Source of the DNA: Hypericum androsaemum
Taxonomy: Eukaryota; Streptophyta; Magnoliopsida; Malpighiales; Hypericaceae
DNA length: 64,000 nt
NCBI GenBank assembly: GCA_963995505.1
Contig: OZ023184.1
Location: forward strand, 16,118,228-16,182,227
Direction of reading: 5' to 3'
The position numbers and the translations under genes were made by a program. Shown piece after piece: positions 37,401-48,173 of this stretch. The stretch's first letter is position 1; each line of letters begins with the position of its first letter. A model generated the notes under the pieces. It was not told where the DNA came from. It searched no databases and saw only the letters and a program-made list of their open reading frames with translations.

Positions 37401-38107
37401 ATTTACCAGATCTGCCTTCAGTATTTTGATTATAACTTCCTCTTCCGATCTCCAATTTAGGCGTTCTTTATATGCACGGAAAGAGGAAAGAAAGGTCTTC
37501 AATTCCCTGTCAAATACGCGTCCTCTAATTCGGCTCCCAAATTGACCAAAATACTCTTGCAAGTCAGCTGTCCCTGCTGAACTCCTTCTTCAAGTATAAT
37601 TTCTTACCAAATTTGCCTCCTTTTCCTACAATTTATCACAAAGGCCCATTAGTCACCCAAAACTAAAATATTTACTAGAATGATACTAAAATAAAGATAA
37701 ACGTACCAAAATAATTCGAAATCCAATGCGTTTAATGAATGTTTTAGACACACATCAGTATGTGATTGCAACCTTGCACAATTTGTATGAGAGTGTCTTA
37801 TTTTTATCTTGAATTTTTCTCTTGACTACCAACCTTGATGGCTTAGATATATAATTACAATTAGTATGCTGTTCATAAAACAAAGAAATATCCCGTCTTC
37901 CCTGTTGTGAAATCTGATTTTTTTAACGGTAAATTGTATTAATGATACCTGAAAAATCATTGAAAAACAAAGAGATTAACTTCGTAGACTGAAGTAATAT
38001 ATAATTGAGTGCACATATTCTTGATCTAAATTTCGTCATTATCAATTAGCTACTCCATTTGCTGATATAGGAGTATGTCCGAGTTTACTAAGTGATAGCT
38101 TGACAAA
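34500..38107. other. AT-rich intergenic DNA
   Basis: No gene recognised over 3.6 kb. A 20-bp direct repeat (AAACCTATGGTTTTATAATT) occurs twice near 36647-36706. Confidence 0.4.
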
Positions 38108-38112
38108 GATTG

Positions 38113-38270
38113 TGTTATGGAATGTGTATATTTCAGAATAGGAAATCCCATGTATATCCGATTGAGAGATCTCGTATGATTAGGAATGTGTATCTCTAGG
38201 ATGTAACCTTAACCCTAGAACTAGCTTTTATATATTCAAGTTATTGGAGTAGCAGCATTCATTCTCTTCA
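38113..38270 (+). repeat. 5' LTR of the plus-strand copia element
   Basis: 158 bp, TG...CA. It differs from the 3' LTR by scattered substitutions, by lacking a 9-bp GATCCGATT duplication, and in a short segment before the last 20 bases. Confidence 0.93.
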
Positions 38271-38283
38271 TGGTATCTGAGCC
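38271..38283 (+). other. Primer binding site
   Basis: TGGTATCTGAGCC directly after the LTR differs by one base from the initiator methionine tRNA complement TGGTATCAGAGC. Confidence 0.85.
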
Positions 38284-38388
38284 AAACCTGGCTTAAACCC
38301 ACCAAATACATAGCCTACCAGCCGCAAATCCGCAATCCTACACAAAAAAAAGTCCTCCAATGGCAACAACAATCTGAATATAATTTGC

Positions 38389-39280
38389 TTGGATCATGGT
38401 GATGTTATTCCTGTCACAGCACCGATGAGTAGTGTGGTAGACTTCATCTCACTATATTACATCCATCCATCTGATCATCCCGCCCAAGTTTTCATCTCGA
38501 AGCCACTCCACGACGGAAACTATGGTGAATGGGTGACAGACATGATCGACCTTTTATTCACTAAGAATAAATTTAGTTTCCTTGACGGCTCTCTTCCAAA
38601 ACCAGCAGCCGACTCTGGTAATTTGAATCATTGGATTCGCGGAGACCACATGATGAAAGGGTGGCTTTGGAATTCCATGGCGAAAGAGATCTGTAGCAGC
38701 GTCCGATGTGCCAAAACCTTGCATGAAATTTGGTCTGATATGGCAGAACGATTCGGGCAAGGGAGTGCCCCTCGAGCCTATGACTTACGTAGGTCAATTT
38801 CTCTTCTGCGACAAGATCAAATGACGATTTTGCTTACTACACCGCACTTAAGGGATTTTGGGAAGAGGTTCATGCAATACGACCTCTTCAAAAGTCATTT
38901 TGTCCTAATTGCGATCATGAGATGCACAAACAGATGTTAAGATACGAAAGTACGGGCAGTTATATGACTTTTTATTGGGACTGGATGACGTGTTTAGCAC
39001 CATAAAATCACATATTCTAAGCATACAGCCAATCCCCAGTCTGGGTCAAGCGTATCATTTGGTGGCCGAAGAAGAGCAGCGGTGAGCCATTTCTTCCTCA
39101 AGGAAGACCGTTTCTGAGATGGCAGCTTTCCATTCTCGTGGATCAGATCCTTCAAGAGGAAATTTAAGTCGGCAGTCTAATAATGGGACTCGCCCAAAGT
39201 GCACCCATTGTCAGAAGACGGGACACACCGAAGACACTTGTTATGAGCTGGTGGGATATCCAGAGGGATGGTGAAGAGGT
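38389..39280 (+). pseudogene. Copia gag with zinc knuckle
   Basis: The frame 38389-38940 has YYIHPSDHPAQVFISKPL and NYGEWVTDMIDLL, the N-terminal gag region of plant copia elements, then the UBN2-type core (HEIWSDMAERFGQG). It breaks by frameshift near 38850-38900. The downstream part contains the CCHC knuckle CTHCQKTGHTEDTCYELVGYP-type motif around 39199-39261. The upstream ATG at 38360 meets a stop after five codons. Confidence 0.85.
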
Positions 39281-39421
39281 GGCTGTTAGATGACTTCCTA
39301 AAATGGTGGACGCGATGCTGGCGAATGCGACACGGGGTCCCATGATGGAAATTGGCATGGACGTGAGACAGGCGGACGACCACAGTCAAAGGCAGTCCAG
39401 GTACGGGTCGATGATAGTCAT

Positions 39422-39759
39422 ATGCCCGACTTCTCCCAAGCCCAACGAAGCAGCCTCATACGTCATCTTGGTATTAAGACTGAATCTACATCTTTGGTTC
39501 ATGTACAGTCGACAGTGACATGTACAAATATGGCTGGTAAGTTTTTTTTCTCTCATTCTTGGATCATAGATTCGGGAGCGACTGATCATATCACCTGCAA
39601 CATCGATTGGATGATTGGCCCTCTTCGCAAAGAAGAGCATCCCTCTGTCAAAATTACCAATGGTGCTGATATACCTATAGAAGGAATTGGTTCAATTCAA
39701 CTATGTGCTGGTCTGAAGCATAATCGTATTTTATTCATACAAAAATTTCAATGCAAGCT
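39422..39759 (+). pseudogene. Copia protease region, interrupted
   Basis: The active-site sequence WIIDSGATDHITCN is at about 39560-39601, followed by VKITNGADIPIEGIGSI. The frame reaches FQCKL and is then cut by the inserted solo LTR; the expected LLSISRLT continues at 41108. Confidence 0.85.
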
Positions 39760-41104
39760 TGTAAGAATTGAATAACCAAAGTGATAAGTTAGCCAAGTTT
39801 TGAGTAGTAATTGGGCTTTCTTAACAACTTATAGAGCATATGGGAAGTTTATCCTGTAACCCTAGCCTAATTAGGCAAAACTAGGGTTTTAACCAAGAAT
39901 TTGGCCTTAAATAGGAGTGGGCAATCCTCCTAATACTGTCGAGAAAAAAGACTCATGAAAATTCCCCTTTTTGCGTAGACGGAGGGCACACTCAGACCAG
40001 GAAGGACGTTCTAAGAGAAGATGAAGCCATAGGAGAATCGGAGGGTAAGTTGAGATTCTCCATATCCCTCTGTTTTGAGTGTTTTAGAAGAAAACTCACG
40101 AGATGTGTTTAAAAGGGAGGAGAAGTGATCAACCAGACGAAAGAGCATCAAGGGAACAAGTCAGGACCATGGGAATCAAAAAGTAAGTTGTTCGCCCTTC
40201 CTCCTTTTACTGTAATGATTTTCGTCCGTAGGGTTAACGTAGAATTCACGTAGGACTTTGGGAGGGCCATCAGTGGAGTGATCGATAAGTTTGGTAGACT
40301 GAGATTAAGAGCGACTCCAAGTAAGTGGATTCTGTGATTCGGTTTGTGATCTCTGGTTCGTTCCCTGAAGTGAAATTCTGTGATCTTTGATTTTTGATTT
40401 GTGATTTTTTGATATATTTCGTATGTGATTCTGATATGAGTGTTCTGATAGGAGTATTCTGATATGATCTGTCTGAATTCTGTAATGGCATGCGGGATTA
40501 TTCTCACGATATTCTGGCCTCGTAGTTTATTCACACCGATGAAGGGGCTACCGGGTAACCCTAGGTGTGGGTAATCAAAAGGACGGGGAGCGTGGGAATA
40601 TTCTGGCTCGTGGAGGGGATACTTTTCTGTCATATGGGCCTGTACCACAGGAACGAGAAAGTATTTATCTGTGTCCCACGAGAATTCCGTCATGATATGT
40701 GTTAGGCTCCGGAGTCCTATTGTGTAGTTGGCTAAGTAAATCAGTATTTGTTCTTAAGAGTTCGAGTGTTTGTAAGCCAGACTTTATTGTAAAATATATT
40801 TATTTTTGTTTCGCTCGTTCCACTTACTAAGTTATTCAACTCACCCTAGTCGTGTGTGTTTTCAGATCGTTCAGGTAAGGGTCAAGATCGGGAGTAGAGG
40901 GTTCAGCTGCATGCATCATCATTTGATATCTAATAAAGTCGGATGATTTTCTGACTATCAGTTTTTAGTTTTTGATGACAATTGTTGGATTCTTTTTAAG
41001 TATTAATTATTCGGATGTTTGTGTTATTTCGTAATAAAAGTCTGGTGCCTATCGGGGTATTTAACACCTCGGACATTTGTCACTCCTATTTTTGGGTCGT
41101 GACA
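39760..41104. mobile_element. Probable solo LTR nested in the copia element
   Basis: A 1345-bp non-coding block starts TGTAAGAATTG and ends GGGTCGTGACA, so it has TG...CA ends. It separates two copia pol segments that otherwise join in register. The flanking bases are AAGCT (39755-39759) and AAATT (41105-41109). They differ by two transitions, compatible with a decayed 5-bp duplication. The ending, long LTR size and lack of coding sequence suggest a Ty3/Gypsy-type LTR left after recombination. The superfamily is inferred. Confidence 0.7.
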
Positions 41105-41107
41105 AAA

Positions 41108-42183
41108 TTGCTATCCATTAGTCGGTTAACGAAAGATTCAACGGTATGGTCACTTTTCTGGTTGATGTTTGTGCCATACATGACTTAGTTATGAGGAAGC
41201 CGATTGGAGTGGGTAAGCAGCGGGACGGCCTATATTACTTTGAGGGCACGAAGCGAGGGAGTTCAGCATTCTCAACTGTGTAGATCAAGGATGTTACATT
41301 GTGGCACCAACGACTTGGACATGCTTCTGGGGAGAAATTGCGTCACATACCTAGCCTAGCCATTGTGGATTTCCCTCATGAACCTAGTTTTTATGATTCT
41401 TGTGTCCGGGCGAAATAAGCTCGTTTACCTTTTCCTACCAGTTCTATACAGACGATGTCAGATTTTCATTTAATCCATTGTGATGTTTGGGGACCCTACA
41501 AAACTTTTGCCTCTTGTGGAGCTCACTATTTCATAACCGTAGTTGTTGATTTCAGCAGAGGCATTTGGACGTACTTAATCAAGTACAAGTCAGAGGTTAC
41601 TCGCTATTTGCTCGCCTTTTTCCACATGGTTGAGTGCCAATTCATAAAAGTTGTTAAAGGCGTCAGATCTGATAACAAACTTGAGATTTGCTCGTCCGAG
41701 TTGCTTACTTATTATGAGACTCATGCTATCATCTTTCAGACGAGCTGTGCCTATACCCCGCAACAAAATGGCGTGGAAGAGAGGTGACAACATCATATAT
41801 TAGAGGTAGCTCGCGCGCTTCATTTTCAGTCACACTTACCTATCGATTTCTCGGGAGAATGTATCCTTACTGCAACATATTTTATTAATCGCTTGCCATC
41901 TGCGGTCATCTTTGAAAAGACGCCATATGAAATTATTTTTGGTAAACCACCATCTTATGATCACATGAAAGTTTTTGGATGCTTAGTTTATGCTCGGAAT
42001 CATACCACGAGTGATAAATTTGATCATAGGAGTGTACCTTATGTTTTTGTTGGGTATACATTCACTCAAAAAGGGTATCAAGTCAATGACATTCAACGTA
42101 AGAAATTCATGGTGACTAGGGACGTCATTTTCTTTGAAGACGAGTACTCGTATCAAGACCTTGTTGTCCCTGAGTTAATCTGA
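41108..42183 (+). pseudogene. Copia integrase
   Basis: LLSISRLTKDS resumes pol. The zinc region LWHQRLGHASGEKL and DSCVRAK is present with a stop after it. The catalytic core follows: HCDVWGPYKTF (first Asp), GVRSDNKLEI (second Asp; the usual RSDNGGE has lost a glycine) and TPQQNGVEER (Glu). Next comes a stop at 41785-41787 and the GKPPSYDHMKVFGCLVYARN block. Scattered stops show decay. Confidence 0.88.
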
Positions 42184-42499
42184 ATACGAGTGAACCAGCT
42201 TCGGCACAGCCTGCTCTTCTCCGTGAGCCTGAACAACCAGCTGATCATAGTGTTCTGATAATTACACCAAACCCTGCTGAGCTCCCAATACTTGACTCAC
42301 AACCTAATCCAAACCCCAATATCCCAATCTCTGATCCCGTGGCCAAATCAATCCCGCAGCCTATTCGTTGCATTACATGGCACAAGACTATTTCTCATTC
42401 TCTTAAAGATTTTAAAGTTGATCTTCCCCCTTCGCTCGCCGTCCCGCTTGCCTCCCCTACTTCATGAGGTAACCTGATCACTTATCCTTTATCGCACTT

Positions 42500-43380
42500 T
42501 ATTAGCTATGATAAGATTTCACCAGCTCACAAGGCATTTTTGACTACTATTATTTCTCATAATGAGCCTCGTTATTATCACGAGACTGCTAAGTCTCTGC
42601 ATTGGCATACCGCCATGTACAAAGAAATTTAGGCATTAGAGGCCAATGAGACATGGGACATAGTTGCATTACCACATGGTAAGCAGGCTGTTGACTCGAA
42701 ATGGGTTTATAAAATCAAATTCTATTCTGATGGTGAGGTCGAACGATACAAGGCTCGATTGGTGGCCCGTGGATTTAAACAGGTGGAAGGTATTGATTAT
42801 CATGATACTTTTGTACCTGTTGCCAAACTCGTATCGGTCCGTTGTCTACTCTCTTTTGCAGTTAAAAGAGGCTAGGTTATTCAGCAACTGGATGTCAATA
42901 ATGCCTTCTTGCATGGCGATTTACTAGAGGAAGTTTTCATGAAGATTTCCCAAGATTTTGGCCGCCCGGGTGATACACGGGTATGCAGACTTCGCAAGTC
43001 TTTATACGACCTAAAACAGGCATCTCGTAGCTGGTACATCAAGCTTACTGTAACACTTCTGGCTTTGGGATTTCGACATTCGCGGGCTGATCATGCTCTA
43101 TTTATCCATTGCTGCGGTACTCTAGTCCTATTCTTATATATGGACGATGTGATTCTTGTTGGTGATGACAGTGTCAAGCTCTGTCATACCAATGTGCACT
43201 TGAATACCTCTTTCGGAATCAAGGATCTTGGCCATTTGAAGTAATTCTTGGGCATAGAGGTAGCTCGTACAGCCGATGGTTTAGTTCTTAGCCAACATAA
43301 GTACCTACTGCATATTCTCCACGAGTGTGGGAAGGAGGGTACCCGGCCAAGTCTGATTCCCATTGAGCAGAATCATTGAT
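42500..43380 (+). pseudogene. Copia reverse transcriptase
   Basis: Blocks seen in shifted frames: [40 protein letters not shown], a stop replacing a codon before VIQQLDVNNAFLHGDL, KSLYDLKQASRSWY and the catalytic LYMDDVILVGD (YMDD rather than the common YVDD). Stops follow GHLK and at NH* (43377-43379). Confidence 0.9.
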
Positions 43381-44050
43381 GACACAAGTTTGTGATGTTG
43401 TTGACGATGCTACCCGCTATCACCGTCTAGTGGGGAGGTTGATGTATCTTACAGTCACTCGGCCAGATATTGTCTATGCCATCAATGTTCTAATTCAGTT
43501 CATGGACTCTCGAAGCCAGATTCATGTCGATGCTACTGATTTAGTTGTTCGATATTTGAAATATACTCCCATCCACGGCATTCTATTAAATAACTCGACA
43601 GTGTTCTGACTCACCGCTTACTGTGATGCTGACTGGGCAGGTTGTCCTATGACCTGACGCTCGAGAAGTGGCTATTTTATTACTCTTGGTGGTTCACCTA
43701 TCTCTTGGCGTAGCAAAAAGAAAAGTGTTGTTGTACGCTCATCTGCTTAAGCTGAATATCGTGGCCATGGTTGTCACTGTCAGCAAAATTCTATAGCTCC
43801 GATGGTTACTGTCTGATCTTGGTGTTCCACGACAAACCTACTCCTTATATTATGATAATCAAGCCGCACTACACATCACTCAGAATCTGGTCTATCACGA
43901 ACGCGAAAAGTATATCAAGATGGATTGCTACTTTGTGCGTGAAAGGGTCGAATCAAATGATATTTTCCCACGCAAGATTAGCACCACGTTTCAGCTGGCT
44001 GACCTCTCACCAAAGGCCTTGGTGTTGATCATTTCTGAGAGTTAGTTCCC
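43376..44050 (+). pseudogene. Copia RNase H
   Basis: YHRLVGRLMYLTVTRPDIVYAINVLIQFM is followed, past a stop, by DADWAG, GGSPISWRSKKKSVV, a stop in the SSAEAEYR motif, and LTKG...GVDHF, ending with NFHAPT just before the purine tract. At least five stops are visible. Confidence 0.85.
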
Positions 44051-44081
44051 AAGTTGGGCATCGCCAATTTTCATGCTCCAA

Positions 44082-44094
44082 CTTGAAGGGGGAG
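44082..44094 (+). other. Polypurine tract
   Basis: TTGAAGGGGGAG-type purine run immediately before the 3' LTR. Confidence 0.85.
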
Positions 44095-44267
44095 TGTTAT
44101 GGAATGTGTATATTTCAGAATAGGAAATTCCATGTATATCCGATTGATCCGATTGAGAGATCTTGTATGATTAGGAATGTGTATCTCTCGGATGTAACCC
44201 TAACCCTAGAACTAGCTTGTATATATTCAAGTTATTGAAATGAGAAAAGTAGCATTCATTCTCTTCA
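44095..44267 (+). repeat. 3' LTR of the plus-strand copia element
   Basis: 173 bp, TG...CA, followed by the GATTG duplication. It carries a tandem GATCCGATT absent from the 5' LTR. Confidence 0.93.
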
Positions 44268-44496
44268 GATTGCTTCACAACTAAATCGAACTAATGTCAC
44301 CAGTGATAAATCGGGATATTTCGACGTAGAAAGGTTGCCTTGGGTGAGTTTTATAACAACGTGAAACAAAACGAAATGGATCGATAAATTTTGGCGTAAT
44401 GAGACATTCTGTAGGCATCAAATAAACATCCATATGAGATTTCATTAGAAAATGACTTAAGAATTTTATGCGTTAAAAGCAACAACCACAGTTGAT

Positions 44497-44567
44497 TAAA
44501 AAATGTTGACGTTAGTGCATTGTAGACGTCGCAATTTGCTATAGTATTCTAACGTCAACATTTTTTT
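44497..44567. repeat. 19-bp inverted repeat (hairpin)
   Basis: AAAAAATGTTGACGTTAG (44498-44515) pairs with CTAACGTCAACATTTTTT (44549-44566) around a 33-base loop. It may be a relic of a DNA transposon with GACGT subterminal motifs. Confidence 0.75.
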
Positions 44568-45405
44568 ATTAATTATGGAATGATTAATCTTGCCACTAAC
44601 TATGGAGAACACAACTAATAAGACTAAAGACCCTACATTTAAAAAGTATAATTAACATTTCTTCCCCAAGCTACTGATCTAGCAAGTACGTACTTGTATA
44701 GTAGACATGAAGCCTTCTTGTTAAGGTGTCTCTGTGCATTTCTCAACAGAAAAAATAAATTTGTCTCACTTATGATACCTTAGTAATTTTATTATAATCA
44801 TACCATAATAAGTAGCATTATATTTATTAGATCGCTACTAATAAAAAATCAATAAAATTTTAGACAGAGAAAGTAAATTATAGGTACTACATTTAGTTTT
44901 TTTTTGTTGATACAACTGATATCCATATTTCTACCAAAAAGAGCATGATATCCATATCTAATTGATCCGATTAATTTAGGTCCGGGTCAGGAATAACCTT
45001 TGAAAGATTCGAACTCGAGACTTTTTATTTAAGTTAGAACAATTCGCTTAATAGTTGATCTAAATACTTCTTGATTGGTATCAAATACCACATTTATAGA
45101 CCATTTATTGCACCAAAAGAAAATCCACAATCCAAATTTATAGCACCATGTCAATTGACTTGGCTTGCAACGATGGGCTCATAGTCCCTAAAAACTAGTC
45201 ACGTTTCAATTCGTTGAATAAATAAATTGCCGAAATGTCGTATCGTTACATTCTAAATGATCAACCTGACGATCGGGTAAGTTGCCTGATTGATAGGTTG
45301 CCCACTAGTAGCGGTGAAATCCATTTAGGCTTACATAATTTGGTATTCATAGTCTTCCATGTCGAATGCAATATTCTACTATAGTAAATGCCGCTTCTGA
45401 ACTTA
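44568..45405. other. AT-rich intergenic DNA
   Basis: No gene recognised. Confidence 0.4.
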
Positions 45406-45407
45406 TG

Positions 45408-45907
45408 AGATTAAACTCAACTGTCATGTTTCTTGGATGTTATCTTCGGTACCAGCGAGCATTGCTGCAGGTGCTCGGAACAACCTAGGCCTCATTGTTC
45501 GAGGTCAGCAAAGTCTTATTTCAGAAGCCTCCTCTCTCGAAGCTGAATTGAAAGCGATCTAGTTCGTTCTACCCTTGGTTGAGTAGAATTTGCTGGAAAA
45601 GATATCATTTTGGAAACGGATTGTCCACTAGCATACTCTTTTGTGGTTGACCCAAATCCAAAAATCTTTTGGCTGGTAGAAGCTCTCACACTTAAAATTC
45701 GAAATGAATTGAAGCATCTACCACTCGGTTAGCTTAGTCTAATCTCTAGATTGCAAAATCAAGTAGTCGAATAGATTTGTAAGCAACATAGACTAGGTTC
45801 TCTTTCGGGCGATTGGATCTCTTTCCATCCTGAAGAACCGGATGTTCTATTGTACTCGAATTTTTCCATTTGATATTAATATATAAGCAGTATTCATTCT
45901 AAAAAAA
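45408..45907 (+). pseudogene. LINE RNase H-like 3' remnant
   Basis: Translation gives EIKLNCHVSWM, then AAGARNNLGLIVRGQQSL, SEASSLEAELKAI, a stop, and in another frame ILETDCPLAYSFV. This order (first Asp/His strand, ARN.LG, EAELKA, ETDC) is that of the plant RVT_3 RNase H-like domain. It closes with LLYSNFSI and a short A-run at 45899-45907, like a LINE 3' end. Several stops make it dead. The first catalytic aspartate reads histidine (NCH for NCD). Confidence 0.78.
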
Positions 45908-46884
45908 CATAGGAGGTTAAATATTCCCCATCTTGTTTTACCCGTTCAGAAAAACTTAGGGGATAAATAAATTTTCACTGTTTACTTTTAGGTTTCTAAT
46001 CAAGAGACTTCCCCAACTTCAGACCGCAATAAAAACCGAGCTAGAACAGTACAATTTTGTAAGAGTTATAAGTTCGGTATAAATTTTATGGGATTGAACT
46101 GTTAACCGTCATTTGAAACTTGATACCCTCTTGTATTTAGAATTTTCAACTTAATGATTGGTATTCTACTTGGAATCATCCAAATGCTGATCAATTTCGT
46201 TCGACCAACATTACGGTGTGATTAGAACTAGGCAATATTTCTATTTAGTGAGACTAGTAGTGTCTAATCAATTCAAGACCATGGGAAAAAATGGGTTCTT
46301 CTTTAATTGCATTAAATACATCTACTTTTGGCGAAAACAATTTTCAACCAAATGCAATAAAATATGGGCAAACAAACATCCATAGCAGAGCGTTATTTAT
46401 TAAGCATGTAAGGGAAATCAAAACTTTGTCTGCCCAAAGGACAAAGCTGTATCCCAAGCAAATAATTTCTCGGTCGATGTCCCTGCCAAAAATCACTTTT
46501 TCAATAAAGGAAGCTCGCTTTTCCCGTTTTAGGGTTTATCTTAGATAGGAAACTCAAAAGGCACGAGTACGTAAACGATAAGCAGTGTCAACGCAAAAGA
46601 GCCCTACGGAAACAAACAGCAACGGAGCTAGCTTTTGTTCTCAAATCTGAATAAGTCGACTTCCGAAAAAACATACGTGATATATAGATTGCAAACCAAC
46701 GACTTGCAAGAGCCAAATATCTTACATATATAATAACTCAAAATTAAAAGTGGTGGTTAATCCCTAAAAACATGAACCCATCGAAAGCAACAATAATGCA
46801 ATTACAACAGCAAGCTATAGCTTAGGTCAAATCTCAAGATCAAGAACGAAATTTGAATCTCCAAAGAGGCAAGAAACCACAACC
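45908..46884. other. Intergenic DNA downstream of the ERF gene
   Basis: No gene recognised. The part next to 46884 should contain the 3' untranslated region of the - strand ERF gene. Confidence 0.4.
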
Positions 46885-47976
46885 TCAAGAATTCTCCACC
46901 TTAGCTGCAAAAGTACTCGCGAAATCCGGGTACTGGAAGATGTCATCCAACACGGAATTTGGACCTTCAAGGACGCCCATTGGCATCTCGTTCTCGCCAG
47001 GGAACAATAGGCCATTGCCGCCACCGAAATTGTACCCATAACCTCCGCCATCCAGATGACCGGTCGTCCCGAACAAGGAGTCTTCATTGTAACCCTTCGG
47101 GAGGTCAGTCTTCTCGTCGGAGGTGGATGGTTTAGGCAGAAACCCTTGGATGATCTCCTGCAACAACCCAGAATCCGGCGTCTCCTGTGAGAAGAAATCC
47201 ATGCTGAAATCTGCCTCCTCGCCTCCATTAACGAACTCGTGGCTTTGTTCTTCGACTATAGGGGCAGTGACGCAGGAGACAGAGTAAGTGGGGTCAGAGA
47301 TATTGGTAGGAGCAAGTACTGGCCTCGGAGAAGAGCTGGAGAAGAAGCTCTGGCTAGGGCAATTGTAGCCGGCGGAGGAGGAGGAGTTTCCGAGCAAGTC
47401 GCGAAGGAGGAGCATGTTAAGTGAAGCAGAGAAACCGGGCCCACCGCCAAAGTCACCGACATGATGATGAGGAAGAAGTGAAGTAGGAGGAAGAGGAGGA
47501 GGAGGGATAGGGTTAGGGTTAGGGTTTATATTCCCGAAAGCTTGCCAGTTTGGGGAGGTTATGATGTTGGTGCTTCTAGAGAAGGAGGTTTTTGTATTAG
47601 GGTAGAGGTTGTACGGATGAGGAGAGAGAAAATGGTGGTGGTGGTGGTGGTCGGTGGTGGTGGTCGGAGGGTAGACAAAGTTGGTCCGGGCCTTGAGCCC
47701 TCGCATGGCGCGGGCGGCGCAGTCGTAGGCGCAGGCGGCCTCCTCGGCGGTGTCGAACGTCCCCAGCCACCGACGCTCCTTCGACTGTGGGTCCCTTATC
47801 TCCGCCGCGTACCGGCCCCACGGCCGCCTCCTCACCCCCCGGTACCTCATCGTCGTGGCCGGGACGCCGTTCTCCTTGAGCGCCCTCTTGGCCGGAGGCT
47901 GGCCGGCGGTGCACTTCTTGGGGTTTTCGGCGAGGACCTGGTTCTGGTTGTTGAACCTCCTTAGTGCTTCTTCCAT
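46885..47976 (-). CDS. DRNL: AP2/ERF transcription factor, ESR2/DRNL type
   Basis: A single 363-codon frame with no intron. One AP2/ERF DNA-binding domain spans about residues 44-101 ([19 protein letters not shown] ... [16 protein letters not shown] ... RTNF), with the alanine and aspartate typical of ERF rather than DREB proteins. The MEEALRRF start, the sequence [18 protein letters not shown], the LLLRDLLG block and [15 protein letters not shown] at about residues 267-283 match ESR2/DORNROESCHEN-LIKE (subgroup VIIIb). The Arabidopsis proteins act in the nucleus and promote cotyledon, lateral organ and stamen initiation and shoot regeneration. A His-run (residues 110-115) and Pro/Asn-rich linkers lie between the motifs. 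The protein is somewhat longer than the Arabidopsis ESR2 I recall. ESR1/DRN is the alternative, but [13 protein letters not shown] favours ESR2. No defect seen. Confidence 0.92.
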   Translation of the reverse strand: MEEALRRFNNQNQVLAENPKKCTAGQPPAKRALKENGVPATTMRYRGVRRRPWGRYAAEIRDPQSKERRWLGTFDTAEEAACAYDCAARAMRGLKARTNFVYPPTTTTDHHHHHHFLSPHPYNLYPNTKTSFSRSTNIITSPNWQAFGNINPNPNPIPPPPLPPTSLLPHHHVGDFGGGPGFSASLNMLLLRDLLGNSSSSAGYNCPSQSFFSSSSPRPVLAPTNISDPTYSVSCVTAPIVEEQSHEFVNGGEEADFSMDFFSQETPDSGLLQEIIQGFLPKPSTSDEKTDLPKGYNEDSLFGTTGHLDGGGYGYNFGGGNGLLFPGENEMPMGVLEGPNSVLDDIFQYPDFASTFAAKVENS

Positions 47977-48165
47977 AATAATTTGGCAATAATTAAACGC
48001 AAATTGTGATTTTTAAGGGAGAGGGAAAATGAAATGACTTGATTTGATATGAAGGATAAAAGGGGGAGAGAAGAAGAAAAGGGAATTAAAGAGAATTGAG
48101 AGGTTTAGGGCTCTATAGTATAGTGTTTGGGATGGGAGTGACAGTGGTTGTGGTTGTTGAAGTTG

Positions 48166-48173
48166 TATTTATA
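48166..48173 (-). promoter_or_regulatory. TATA box of the ESR2/DRNL-like gene
   Basis: TATAAATA on the - strand lies 190 bp before the ATG. Between them is a pyrimidine-rich leader (about 48050-48110 on the opposite strand is GA-rich), common for plant 5' leaders. Confidence 0.65.

Larger units (their letters stand above)
38113..44267 (+). mobile_element. Ty1/copia LTR retrotransposon, decayed
   Basis: LTRs begin TGTTATGGAATG and end TTCTCTTCA. The 5-bp duplication GATTG flanks the element at 38108-38112 and 44268-44272. A primer binding site and a polypurine tract sit next to the LTRs. Gag, protease, integrase, reverse transcriptase and RNase H follow in copia order, with many stops and frameshifts. 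A 1345-bp insertion with LTR-like ends splits pol just after the protease. The element is inactive. Confidence 0.95.

Noticed and set aside
47239..47992. Long open frames on the opposite strand and other frames of the ERF gene
   Set aside because: Shadows of a GC-rich coding region; only the 363-codon frame has the AP2 and ESR motifs.
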